DNA from: Stereum hirsutum FP-91666 SS1
Taxonomy: Eukaryota > Basidiomycota > Agaricomycetes > Russulales > Stereaceae
Direction: 5' to 3'
DNA length: 64,000 nt
Assembly (NCBI RefSeq): GCF_000264905.1
Contig: NW_006763131.1
Coordinates: 152,138 to 216,137, forward strand
The translations under genes were made by a program, and so were the position numbers. The notes under the pieces are model-generated. The model worked only from the letters and a program-made list of their open reading frames with translations. It did no database searches and was not told the origin of the DNA. Positions 23,401 to 34,185 of this stretch are shown one piece after another (within the stretch, counting starts at the first letter, position 1; every line of letters starts with the position of its first letter).

Positions 23401-24277
23401 CTTAAGGAAGGTGTACACGCTCTGGCAGGCGTACACTCGGGCGATGGTAAAATCAAGTTCTTGAGCGGTGGGGAGGACGGATCGGTGCATCTGTGGCGCG
23501 TCACGTCGAGTGGTACTGAGGATGAGGCTGGGGCTGAGCAAGGAGTCAGATACAAGGCTTCGAGGCCGAGACGGTTAGGGTTGAAGCATAAATCGGTGGT
23601 CATCGCACTGGAATATAGGCAGCGAGATTCCTCGATCTTCTCGTGCGCGGGGAGAAATCTTTGGCAGTGGGATTTGGAGGGCGATCAGGCGATGCAGCAG
23701 CAAAAAGTGTCGAATGACATTTATTGGATTCATACTGCGACCAAAAATTTTGTTGTGCTAGAGGTGAGTTGTAGCTTATACTTCTTGACCTGTCCATTGG
23801 GCTTGACGTTTCAATCACCCTTCTATCTGCACCTGGATCTATCTCGTCTCAACAGGCTCAACATAAATATCGCCAAATAACTATATACGACACCCGCACC
23901 TCATTCAATCGCGAGCCAGACGCAGAGTTCGGATATACCTACGTGCGAAAGACCAATCCGAAAACTGGCGTCCCTAAATCCGAAGAAACACGTTTCGTCC
24001 ATGGCGCTGTGGATCCGAGTGGGAATTACTTTGTCAGAGGCTTCCAGGATGGAGTTGTGAAGTTGTGGGACTTTAGGAAGACGAAGGTCGGTCTTGGCTC
24101 TCTGAGTTGGAGGGAACTTCAGATTAACCGGTGACTTTATCGTTCTGTCATGGTCAGGACGTGGTGGAGACGTATATCGGGTCAGCCCACGAGGAGATCG
24201 TACACACGACCTTCGCGGACGGATACGTCGCAGCTTATGGCGATACTTCGGTCGATTTTTGGTCGGTCAATCGATGA
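20454..24277 (+). CDS. WD40-repeat protein with long disordered Ser-rich N-terminus
   Basis: Six exons: 20454-20800, 20954-21033, 21096-23016, 23121-23763, 23856-24086 and 24158-24277; about 1113 residues. The first two thirds are disordered: a basic stretch (SRQKRSRHNTNAEAG), Pro/Ser-rich repeats, and several acidic-serine tracts (SSSSSSEEESDRELP, DSSSSSSDSEDEPTRG) of the kind casein kinase 2 often phosphorylates. The C-terminal 370 residues carry WD-type blades, for example KIKFLSGGEDGSVHLWRV, CAGRNLWQWDLEGD, FVRGFQDGVVKLWDF and TFADGYVAAYGDTSVDFW. WD40 propellers are protein-docking platforms. The combination suggests a nuclear scaffold, but I recognise no specific orthologue. Confidence 0.85.
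21431..21628 (+). repeat. 99-bp tandem duplication inside the WD40 gene
   Basis: Two adjacent 99-nt units (21431-21529 and 21530-21628) each encode 33 residues starting KPSSSCAPHLDH and ending near HNAM or DNAI. They differ at several positions, so the duplication is not very recent. Frame is preserved. Confidence 0.85.
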
Positions 24278-24505
24278 TTGGATCACATTACCTTGGCCAG
24301 CACAAATTCTTGGTTGTGAGTCGAATCACTGTGCTCTTCGAATCATGAGGGCCAGTATTGATGGTCAGAACATTTCTCTTAGGTTTTCGCATCTGCTCTT
24401 GCACTCGCTTTTCTTGTCGGACTTTGCACGCTCTGTAGAGTATCGAAAATGTTCAATAATAACATGAATAGTTACAGTGTAACGGCCGCCAGGCTTCATT
24501 CCCAC

Positions 24506-24813
24506 TCAGATTCTCACTACGACAGTCGGATTGACACGGCTCGCGTAGGCGTCATCGAGTAGCTCAGCTACCAGCGCGATCTTGGACCAAAGGTATGCTG
24601 TATCGCCCCATTGACTGTGTTCTTCGTTGAAGCTCCCAATAGGCTCATCAATTCGTTCATGGAATAAGGTCGAAAACATGATAGTCCAAAGAATGCCATA
24701 GCTTGCCGAGTCTTTGCTCTCCTCCACTTTTTCGATGCCGATTGTGACATCCATTGGACTCGCCACGCCTCCAGAGCCCTCATCTGTTGAGGATGAACCT
24801 CTCCTACGCGCGT
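24506..24813 (-). CDS. Possible coding remnant or terminal exon, unrecognised
   Basis: A minus-strand frame is open from 24813 to a stop at 24506 (about 100 codons) with natural-looking composition: SPMDVTIGIEKVEESKDSAS, HERIDEPIGSFNEEHSQWGD, LVAELLDDAYASRVNP. No ATG lies near its upstream end and no convincing upstream exon was found. It may be the last exon of a small gene or a relic. No family recognised. Confidence 0.25.
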
Positions 24814-25380
24814 CTCACATTTCAAGGTATCTTCAGTTGACAAACGACTCTGCGAATGCCGCTTCGATGCCTTCTCATAGAGTTGCATATCTCATCCCTT
24901 CACACATTGCATCGTGATCACACGCATCTAGCGGCGGATGATGGTGTGCCTTCGACTCTGGTTATCAAGGAGGGAAAGGTGATGATCGAGGGTAGGCCAT
25001 TGTTTGCAAGGTTGAGACGAGGAGTGCTGGTCAATGTAGGTAGATTCCTAAGCTGACGGATTCGCGGTGCTTGGCTACCAGGAGACACTGGCAAACGGCT
25101 TAGACATGTAGAACCTCAAGAGGTGAATGATCTTGCTGCATTGCCGTTCCATGTCACCTCTTTTTTCGTTGTTGTTCGTTGGAGATTATAGGGCTGAGAG
25201 CAGTGGCGTCTGCCAATGCTGTGCGTCTAATTGCACGGGGCCGAAGGGCACGTTTCCTCTAGCGCCCACAGCGTGCACATACGCGAAATCAGGGAATTCC
25301 CGGGAACCCCGACCGAGATCCTATATCAATGAAGAGGCTCCCGTACTCGCGTTTCGTCGATCTTCCTTCTTCCTGTCAAG
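24814..25380. other. Intergenic region upstream of the P450 gene
   Basis: About 570 bp, presumed promoter of the P450. No TATA box of consensus quality stands out. Nothing else recognised. Confidence 0.35.
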
Positions 25381-27521
25381 ATGCCGTCTTCGCTAAATAT
25401 TGTTATCTACGCTGCCGTAGGTCTCACTTTTATAACAGCATACAGAGCTTTTCAATCTCGCAAGCATCCACCGTACCCTCCAGGCCCGAAGCCACTCCCG
25501 GTGGTCGGCAATGCACATCATATGCCGACCGAGAAAGAGTGGATTGCTTTCGCAGATATGGCTAAAGCATACGGTAAGTTATTTGGATGGAATCACACTT
25601 TTTTTCTTGGCTGAGTCGGTCGATGACTTGATGTTTAGGCGACATAATGCACCTCTCCGTTCTCGGACGTCACATCATTGTTCTCAGTTCTCCCAAAGCG
25701 GTTCACGATCTCCTCGACCGTAGGAGCTCCATCTACTCCGATAGACCAAAAATCACCATGGCTGGAGAAATGTACGTAGCCTGCCATAGGTGAACGAAAT
25801 CGCCTTGTGCTCATATAGCTCTATAGAATCGGTTACGTGGACACCATACCTCTGCGTCCCTACGATACTCACCATCGCATGGCACGCAAATATTTGGGCC
25901 AAGCTCTGTCCCCTCGTGAGGTGCAGGGCTGGCACAGAACGATCCAGGACAATAACATGGAGTTCCTGCGTCAACTGCATGTTTCTCCGAATACCTTTCT
26001 TGCGCAGATCAGGACGTACGCCCGTGTCCATCGCTTAGTACTATGTTTTCCATCTCACATGACAAAATTTATCAGGTTGGTAGCGTCAACAGTCCTACAG
26101 ATCTCTCACGCTCACAAGGTGACTGGAGACGATGACTGGATGTTGAAACTCGCAGAACGAGCCGATCACGAATTCAGCATAGCGAGCACGCCCGGGGCAT
26201 TTCTTGTCGATGTATTTCCTCAGTGTTGGTGTAGACATTGGGTTACCTCTGCGCGTTCTTATCACACTCATACTTTGATCCTAGTGAAATACTTACCCGA
26301 GTGGTTCCCCGGTGCGGGTTTCAAGTGCAAAGCGAGAGAATGGAGGAAGACCATGGTCCAAGTCAGAGATGAACCTTACAAGTACGTTTCGGATCTCGTT
26401 GTACGTCGTCGCATTTTTAGGCTGGTTCGTATTATATTCAATTGCATTTCCAGAGAAATGGAACCGCGCAGCCATCCTTCACGGCCAGCCTCATCGAGAA
26501 TAATCCCCACCCCACCCCAGAAGAAGAAATCGTACTCAAATGGACATCGGTTGCATTCTACGCTGGTACATGACCGTCTTGCTCCCTTATACCATTAACA
26601 GAATATGAACATCTTCTCTCTTCCTTCATACAGCAGGAGCTGATACCGTGGGCAGCCTCATCATCCCCTCTCCATTTCGTACTAATGTCTACGGACAGAC
26701 CGTATCCGCTATAACATCGTTCTTCTTAGCTATGCTCACCAACCCCGAAGTGCAACGTAAGGCCCAGGTCGAGATCGACAAAGTTGTCGGGACTGCCCGG
26801 CTTCCTACCTTTGACGATCGAGAGGAGTTGGTTTACTTAGATTCCGTGCTGAAGGAGGTTCATCGTTGGAATCCTGTGGCGAATCTGGGTGCGTTGTCGC
26901 TCTGATAAGTATGATCCAGAGGTGACCTATGTAACTGACTCGTGCCATTTAGGCATTCCGCACTCGCTAATACAAGATGATCATTACAAAGGCTTCTACC
27001 TTCCCGCTGGATCCGTCATCATAGCGAATAATTGGTGGGTGTAATTCCTTACAGCATTTCTTTTGGCATTTTTGATTGCTGACATCGATTGGTAGGGGAA
27101 TCCTACACGACCCTGATATCTACCCAAATCCGTTTGACTTTGATCCAGCTCGTTACCTTTCCCAGCCTTCAGGACAACCCTCAACTGTGACACAGACGAA
27201 TCCCGACCCGCGAGCTTTTGTCTTCGGATATGGCAGGCGCATCTGTCCAGGTCGTCATCTCGCCGAGGATTCGCTGTTCATCACTGCAGCCACGATGCTC
27301 TCGGTCTTCAACATCCTTCCTTGCGTTGATGATCATGGTAATCCACTGAAGAAACAGGTAGAATATACAGGCGGAACGATCAGGTCGGTCAATTAGACTA
27401 ATAGAATATATGCTGAGGTGAAACTAATGGCATGACGATCTTCGTATCCTGCAGCCATCCCAAACCGTTCAAATGTCGGATCCAAGCAAGATCTCCAGAT
27501 GCTGAGAGGCTCATTTGGTAG
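25381..27521 (+). CDS. Cytochrome P450 monooxygenase
   Basis: ATG 25381 opens a membrane anchor (IVIYAAVGLTFITAYRAF) followed by the proline hinge YPPGPKPLPVVGN. About ten exons follow. Key motifs: helix-I AGADTT, assembled through an 11-nt microexon at 26637-26647; the ExxR motif within LKEVHRWNP; and the heme loop FGYGRRICPGRH with the axial Cys. The last exon starts at 27455 and gives SHPKPFKCRIQARSPD before a stop at 27519-27521; an ORF ending at 27396 misses this exon. Length is about 510 residues, normal for the family. P450s of this type are ER-bound and oxidise lipids, xenobiotics or secondary metabolites with electrons from CPR. The substrate is unknown. Confidence 0.9.
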
Positions 27522-28486
27522 GAGGACATATGCGTTCCGGTGGATATAGTGCCTCTTTCTAAAACGTTTTCTTGGTATGTACGTCTCTCAGTCCCTATAA
27601 GTATCGCCGGGGGATGCTGAAACGTGATTAGTTTTATCGATGACGCGTTTCCGCGCATCTGTCGAAACGGATCGAACCTGTGCAAGATTCCTCTTAGTCG
27701 GTCTGGTTCGAATGGCTATCCTTTGTCTTATAGGTGCATGTAACGACCGGGGTACCAATGTACCTGACCATGATCGAGGCCGTTCATCTTTGAGCGACGT
27801 CTATTCTTTTGCACACGAAGATAGGGCTACGGATGAAAGAAAGAGTATTTTCCACCAACACTTGATATCTATCGAATTCGGTATCCCTTTCTGGGGAAAC
27901 TTAAAAGCTGTCATCGAGCACACCGCACTTCGTTGAATCGGATCCAATACCGTGACTGTGTGTGCATCCTAGATGGTCATGGCTGAACTGGGTCTAGCCT
28001 GCGCGAGTGCTCCGCGACTCAGCTGCTAGTGGGATCACATTTGCCGATATGAAAAGCATACCAAGGGAAGAAGTTCAACAAGTTGTAGTCGAAACAAGGT
28101 AGAAAGTACTCAAAAAGTACTTGCAACTGTGCCTCCGCAAACAGCCAGCTGCTCATCCCGACATAATTTTATACTCTCGTCGTGTCGTTCATGTCTTCAC
28201 GGGAGGCGTTTTCGCCGAGAATATATAGCCACCTGGGACTGAGTCGGTGGAGTGAAGGTGTACAAATGCCTGTCAATCGGGATACAGGACGCGAAGTGTA
28301 AATATTATGAGCAGACGAGGACTAGTCGTGGATACTGAGCGCTCAATAAAGACACATGAACAAGCGTCGCTCAATGTCAAGTCTGCTTCACATAACCCGC
28401 AACGCGGCGCACATCGTCAACCCAGGTAGATAATAGTGAGAAAGGAACCAGTTTCGTCATCAACACGACCGCGTCGATGTTGGTAT
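27522..28486. other. Intergenic region between two convergent genes
   Basis: About 960 bp between the 3' ends of the P450 and the first caspase-like gene. It contains a 98-codon plus-strand frame (27640-27936) with no recognisable feature, which I treat as chance. Confidence 0.35.
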
Positions 28487-31067
28487 TCACGCCTCTGCCC
28501 TCTGCACGATAGTAACCGTGATCTCATCCCACAGCGGACTCTGAATCTTTTTCGCCCTTGCCTTCGGTTTGTTTATGTGACGCCCCTGAACATCCGTGTT
28601 GAAAGGCGTCTCTTGGAGGACGAACGATAAGTCTACGTATTTCGTGGTCAGGAATAGTTTGAGGTGACCGACATCAACGTCTTGGTCTTCACGGAGGAAG
28701 AATTGGTGAGGTGACGCTCCTCCGGAGCCGTAACCGATGGTCAGGTAACCATTGGCAGGAAGTGGAGGGTCTGGTGTGCCACCGGATGTAGAGATGGGAG
28801 GGAGGTAGTAGGGCACTACAGGGGATGATAAATAACGAAGGGCGAAAAGAAAAGTCAGGGCATGGAAAGACACGTCTATAGATGCGCTCGACGAGTAGGA
28901 ATATTTGCTTACTGATGCTGAAGTCACTGTTGTCGAAGTAGAAGAGATATGGATATAGGGCGTGCTGAGATGTGTTCCTGATTTTCTGCCCGTAGAGCGT
29001 CTCTTCTTCCACCACGATATCTACCATGTTTCGAGATTGGGCGTCTTGGGTGATGAGATTTTCAGTGGATGGGCCGAGCTTTGGCATCAACATCGCATCA
29101 TACTCGCTCGTCTCCGAAAGCTCCATAAATTCGATGCTGACTTCTCTGGAATGCGATAGAGCGCTATTGGTGGGGCGCCTGCGAAGGTGGTGGTACCAGT
29201 GTGCAGCGGCGGAAATGATGGGGTAGAGAGAGTCGAAGTCGGGTTCGGAAGTGCTGGGAAGACGTTTGAACCTGCTTGCTTTGGGAGGGCTGGAGCCGAA
29301 CCCGGTAAGGTCATCGAAAACAGCGCGGCCGTTGAGGATGGAGACAATGATGTCCGCTTCGATGAGTTGTAGACCGTAGTCTGGATCCCCAGAACTTTTG
29401 AGATGGGTAGTGAGATTGTCCGCATCGCACGCCCCTTTCAAGCGTTCGAATACTTCGTCTAGGCCAGGACCAAGTTCAATGCAAAAACGCGTCACACTCT
29501 CGTCGTCTTGCCTCGCTGGAAACTGTTGACCAGGAAGGGACGGGGTGGCCCCGATCTCGAGCTGACCCTGAGGGCTACGAACGATGAGAGCGAAGGACGG
29601 GCCAAGGGAGCGAGCGAGGTGGGAGCTAGGGGCTGGTTCTGTGGAGAATAACCTGCGGTTGAGATTCACCCCTTCGCATTGTGGGTTCTGCCTGCATTCG
29701 TGGGAATGTGAATAGAAGCCTACAAAGACTTTGGAGTAGCGCACATACCCCGAAAGGTCCGGCATCCGCCACATGAGCTCTTCATAACTAACCCGTTCGC
29801 TCATGACCTGCTCAAGCGTCTCAAGCAACGCCTTCGTGAACACGCCTCTTCCGTCCACCTCCAACGCAGACTCCTGCACTCCGCAGGCGGCAAGCAGCAT
29901 ATGCGATCTCAAAGCTCTATGGGCAAACTTCGGCGCAAGCTTATCCCCACGAGAAAGACCTTCCTCGCCTTCAGACGTCGAAATGTTCTGCCAGATATCC
30001 GCGTCGAGGTCCGCAGGAATGTTGGTGGTAGGGAGGTCGGCGAAGCGCTCCCGACAATTCTGTGAGTCCCCGATGTTCCGAGTACCAGAACCTGAATGGC
30101 AGCAGTCAAAGATGACGGTCTATATGCCGCACACGTTGTTTGGATGAGCACCGATGAAGCTCGGACGGACATAGAGGTGGGAATACTCACGATGTTATCG
30201 CCCTTTGCCCCAGCCAAATGATCCAAACATGCTGCGATGGTTCGATCTGGTATTCCTGCCACCCATTCGTCGCAATCATAAGGGACAATGAACTGGATGT
30301 TACCGTTCTCCTTTTGATCTTCTGTGCGTGTCCACTTGACAGGTGAGACCGTGGACGAGCCATGGCCGGCGTAATAGATCAATATAGGATCGCCTCGCTG
30401 AATCCTCTTGTCCGAACGTAAAGCTTGGAGCTCTCGGATGATAGCTTTCCGCGTCGCATCTTGGTTGCTCAAGTATTTTAAGTGCGGCGTAAAGTAGCCC
30501 ATTACGTGTTGATTATTTGAGAGAAAGGCGCGTACGGCAGCGGAGTCAGCGACGGCGCCGGATAGGTCTGGAATTTTTGGAGACAGGTAGTTATCGATTC
30601 CGATAATAAGGCCATATAACTGCTTGTGTTGTCTAGAAGAAAGGTGATAAGTCGATGAGGGACAAGAGATGGTAATGATCTGGACCCTGCCAAGGAAGTT
30701 CAAACGTACGACTGGAGGGCACTTTGCAAAGATTTGAGCTGCTTTTCTGGCCTTACGTGTGTGGCAGACATTTTCTCGACCAATGCGTGCCCAATGCCCC
30801 GAAGAGTATGGCGAACATTTCTTGGTAGTGTCCTTGGAGGTGTGCGCCTTTGTTGACCTCTGGGGGCCGTCTCTTGAGGTGTGAGGCTCCCTCCATAGAA
30901 GAATAGAGGAGTCAGGAGTAGAGCGGAGAGTAAAAACCACCATAGCAAACTTGGAGACGGACTCTTCACCCCTGCATACACAACCCGATCGTCAAAGAGA
31001 AGTCAGTGATGCGAAAAAAACTGTAAAGCGTGAAAATACACTCACAAGTAGGTATGCTCCACGTCAT
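28487..31067 (-). CDS. Caspase-like (peptidase C14) protein 1 with membrane segment and conserved C-terminal domain
   Basis: A short first exon (ATG 31067, MTWSIPT) splices over an intron ending GTATGCAG to give a hydrophobic segment, SLLWWFLLSALLLTPLFFYG, likely membrane-spanning. The caspase domain begins LYGLIIGIDNY, has the catalytic His in ILIYYAGHGS, and the catalytic Cys in TVIFDCCHSGSG, the DCCHSG form seen in metacaspase-like enzymes. After the protease domain lies a conserved extension ending LFYFDNSDFSI, then a final exon with IGYGSGGASPHQFFLRE and KLFLTTKYVDLSFV; stop at 28487. About 700 residues. These proteases cleave after Arg/Lys in known metacaspases. In fungi some act in cell death or heterokaryon recognition, but a role here is inference. 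A diverged paralogue lies at 41959-44329. Confidence 0.85.
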
Positions 31068-31153
31068 GAGCTGCTGTGCGTATGCTAGAGTGGAAATGCG
31101 TGGGCAGAAGTCAGTGGGAGTAGCAACGCGCGTACACGCTATCACTGGAAGGC

Positions 31154-31160
31154 TTATATA
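31154..31160 (-). promoter_or_regulatory. Possible TATA box of caspase-like gene 1
   Basis: TATATAA on the minus strand, about 90 bp upstream of the proposed ATG at 31067. Position fits a fungal core promoter. Confidence 0.35.
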
Positions 31161-32071
31161 TGAGCAGTCCTTGCGGCAAATACCACGCCCTCGGAACGCC
31201 GTGCATGTATCATGGGTGCGTGTGGGCCTGTGGAAAGCACTATATACTAAATCACGACAATGAAAGGGCGTGTTTTGGCCGATATCAGAGCCACGAACAG
31301 ACAGAACCCAGAGCCCAAGCTCGATGCGTTATCACCAATCGATAATCAGCACCCAGTATTCGTAGATGTCACAACGTTTTAAACACCGATCTTCGCCCCC
31401 AAAATACGAACAAAACATGATATTATACGATATGGAATGCCTAAGAGGAACGTCTATGCAAGGAAATTTAATAATGACCGAGATGGGCTGCCAACGCCAA
31501 ATGGGTCAAGGAACTCGTAGTGAATGATGTTTGCATGGACACTCCTTCAACAGGTCAACGAAGAAGAAGAAGAAGACTGTGGCATGTGGATCAATTGATG
31601 AGATGCACGCTAAATTGACGATACCGTCGACTACTCATTCGTTGGCGCATCGAGGGTCGTCTCTCGTATGATGCATGTCATTCGAGTCAATCATGACAGC
31701 CACGAGCAGAACATAGACGTACACAGCCAAGCTGTCCGATTGAACTTCTGCCAGTCGAATGGTAAGCTGGCACAATTCCACATTAACTAGTTTCTGGGGC
31801 ATATTGTGACGGATTGCTACCTCACGTTGTGCAAGACTTGTGTTGTACTATGAGCGGACAAAGAGAGATAGAGGGGATCGAGATAAAAGTGAGAGGATCA
31901 CTACTTCAAAGGTGCTACCCGGCCACGTGTCCTTGAACAGAATCAACCGTTGAATCTCCGAAACTGCTCCGACCGGCGTTCTCCAACTGAAGTCAGATCC
32001 TTTGAGTGTTCTGACACGATGAGATAACGCCAGAACGAACTTGTCGACGCTTTTCAACAACAACGCACATA
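31161..32071. other. Divergent intergenic region
   Basis: About 0.9 kb between the divergent starts of caspase-like gene 1 and the nucleoside hydrolase. Contains a short GAA run near 31560-31577. No gene seen. Confidence 0.35.
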
Positions 32072-33913
32072 ATGCCTACTGTGAATTTGAGTCGGCCTAA
32101 AATCCCGGTCATTAGTCAGTATTCATTTCTTTCATGAATTATGATTCTTGCTGAAGTCAATATCGCGACTCGACTACTTACCTTCATCCACTACAAAGTC
32201 GACACTGATCCCGGTGTTGATGATACCGTGGCAATGTACGCTATTTTCCCTCTGCAGCTATATGCTGTTGCACCATTCTGATTAGATTTGTGTTAGACTT
32301 ATGGCTCTGACATCCCCCGAACTCGAGATCTTGGGTTACACTATCTCTTTTGGTTAGTCCTTCATCCTTGTAATTCCCGGCGTGTTGATCCGAATTTCTT
32401 CTATTCCTTGATAGGCAATACGGACATGGATGCATCATAGTATGTGGTTCATATCTTGGGTATGAGGTCCTTACTGACACTTGTTGACGCCTTCCCCAGT
32501 TCAAACATGTACAGAATCTATCAGGCTGTCCAGAAAGAGCTGGAGCAGAACCCCGAAGCACGCTCTCGCTTCCCTGGGTTCTTCCAAATGCGTAAGCCTT
32601 TTCTTGCTAGAGGCGCCCAGGGGCCACTTGGTGGCGAGCTTCACACGGCTCAATACTTCCACGGTCGGTCAGTTCATAGTCAGCATCGCTTTTACCCTTT
32701 ATCTCTATGACAACAATCCTGACCATCCTTGCCCCATATACTGTGGACTTTGTCTCCTCAGAGATGGTTTGGGAAATGCCACGCAAACTCACCCTGATAT
32801 AAACGTCCCATTATCCGTGATCGAGTCTCAGACGCACCCACAATTAGAGCCTACGAATCGACCAGGGTTTCTGGTCGGTCTTGACATGCTGCGCGAATTT
32901 CCAGCAAGGGAGATCACGTATATCGTTCTTGGGCCAATGACGAACCTTGCTCTTATGATGCGCGAGGACGCGCAATGCGTGCGCGACAATATAGGACGGG
33001 TGGTGGTAATGGGTGGCGCTTTAGATGTGCCCGGGAATACGAGCCCCGTCGCAGAATGTAAGGAGTCATTAACTATCCGAATGGACCTGGACTGGAGACG
33101 CTGACGTTTGCCATCTTCTACCCTTGCTCTAGTCAACTTCTTTGCGGATCCATATGCAGTTACAGAGCTGCTCGAGCAACGTCCCTCTGGCGAACTACCA
33201 CCGCCACATCAAGGCCTTCCACTTTCTCGAGTACTCATCCTGCCTCTCGATATAACCACTCCTCATGAGCTATCCTTCCCACTTTATGCCCAACGGATCG
33301 ACACCGGTTTCCGACCCGACCAACCTTCGATCGCGGCTGGCAAGTCTCCGATAATACATTTCTCTAGCGCTTTCCTTCAGCGTACGAGGGAGGTAATGCT
33401 CGAGTTTGGTAATGATGCGATGGAGTTGCATGATGTGGTGGCAGTGTGGGCTGCTGCGAAGAATCCACCGGTGAAAGATGACGCTGAGGAGGTCGATCTC
33501 GGATTAATGGAAGGATGGAACGCCACACGGAGGAAGTTCGCCATGGAACGGTACGTGCTACCGCTTACAGCTATCGGAATTACTCAGGAAGCTGATGCAC
33601 ACTACAACGTGACGCAAATGACAGTACGGGAGAGCTGGCGCGTGGGATGTGCATCGTCGACAGAAGATTTGACGAACGCGCCTATGCTCCTGGTGCGAAT
33701 CGTGCAGAAGTCCAAGAAGCTCTGGATCGCGAACATATCAAGCATGGTCCATTCGAGTCGACTGCCGTTCCCGCCCAAGTTGAGGTAGAAAATCAAGCAC
33801 AGATGGAGTCGCTCATGAAGGGAAGTGAAGGCGTTCCTGTCGTGACACGTACGCCGGGGTCGGATGCCCTCGTTCAGATTTTGTTCGAGAGAATATGGGG
33901 AGTGAAGGATTGA
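32072..33913 (+). CDS. Inosine-uridine-preferring nucleoside hydrolase
   Basis: Exon 1 (ATG 32072, MPTVNLSRPKIPVI) splices to give PVIIDTDPGVDDTVAM, which carries the calcium- and ribose-binding DTDPGVDD motif of the family. Later exons give LALTSPELEILGYTISFGN, the core TYIVLGPMTNLALMM, VVVMGGALDVPGNTSPVAE, FFADPYAVTELL, and the catalytic-site-type ELHDVVAVWAA. An intron starting at the GTACGT after KFAMER must be removed; the frame then reads TGELARGMCIVDRR and continues to a stop at 33913 (ILFERIWGVKD). About 400 residues. The enzyme hydrolyses N-glycosidic bonds of ribonucleosides for purine/pyrimidine salvage, probably in the cytosol since no signal peptide is seen. Substrate preference cannot be read from sequence. 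Confidence 0.88.
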
Positions 33914-34120
33914 TGTGGTGGGAGAGCTACGCTCTCAGAGAAGGATAGGCAATCGTATAATCTTTTTTTTAAATGATTACTGTCTTTTTCGACCATCGCG
34001 ACCAGCTGCTTGGTTCGATTTGCTACGGTGATGATCAGTTCGGCGCCGGAGCCGAGCATCACCGTGACGCTCGAAGCATCAGATCGAGGTCAAAATAGCC
34101 CTCTCTTTCCCCACCGCAGG

Positions 34121-34127
34121 TATAAAG
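34121..34127 (+). promoter_or_regulatory. TATA box of GMC oxidoreductase gene
   Basis: TATAAAG, 65 bp upstream of the ATG at 34186, in an otherwise pyrimidine-rich promoter. Confidence 0.5.
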
Positions 34128-34185
34128 AGCTTCGCTAAATGAGGAGCAGCTCTAGCCCTCTTCCTCACACTTCCCCTCCTTCGCT

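Noticed and set aside
27640..27936. 98-codon plus-strand frame downstream of the P450
   Set aside because: No domain, no splice partners and no paralogue; consistent with chance.
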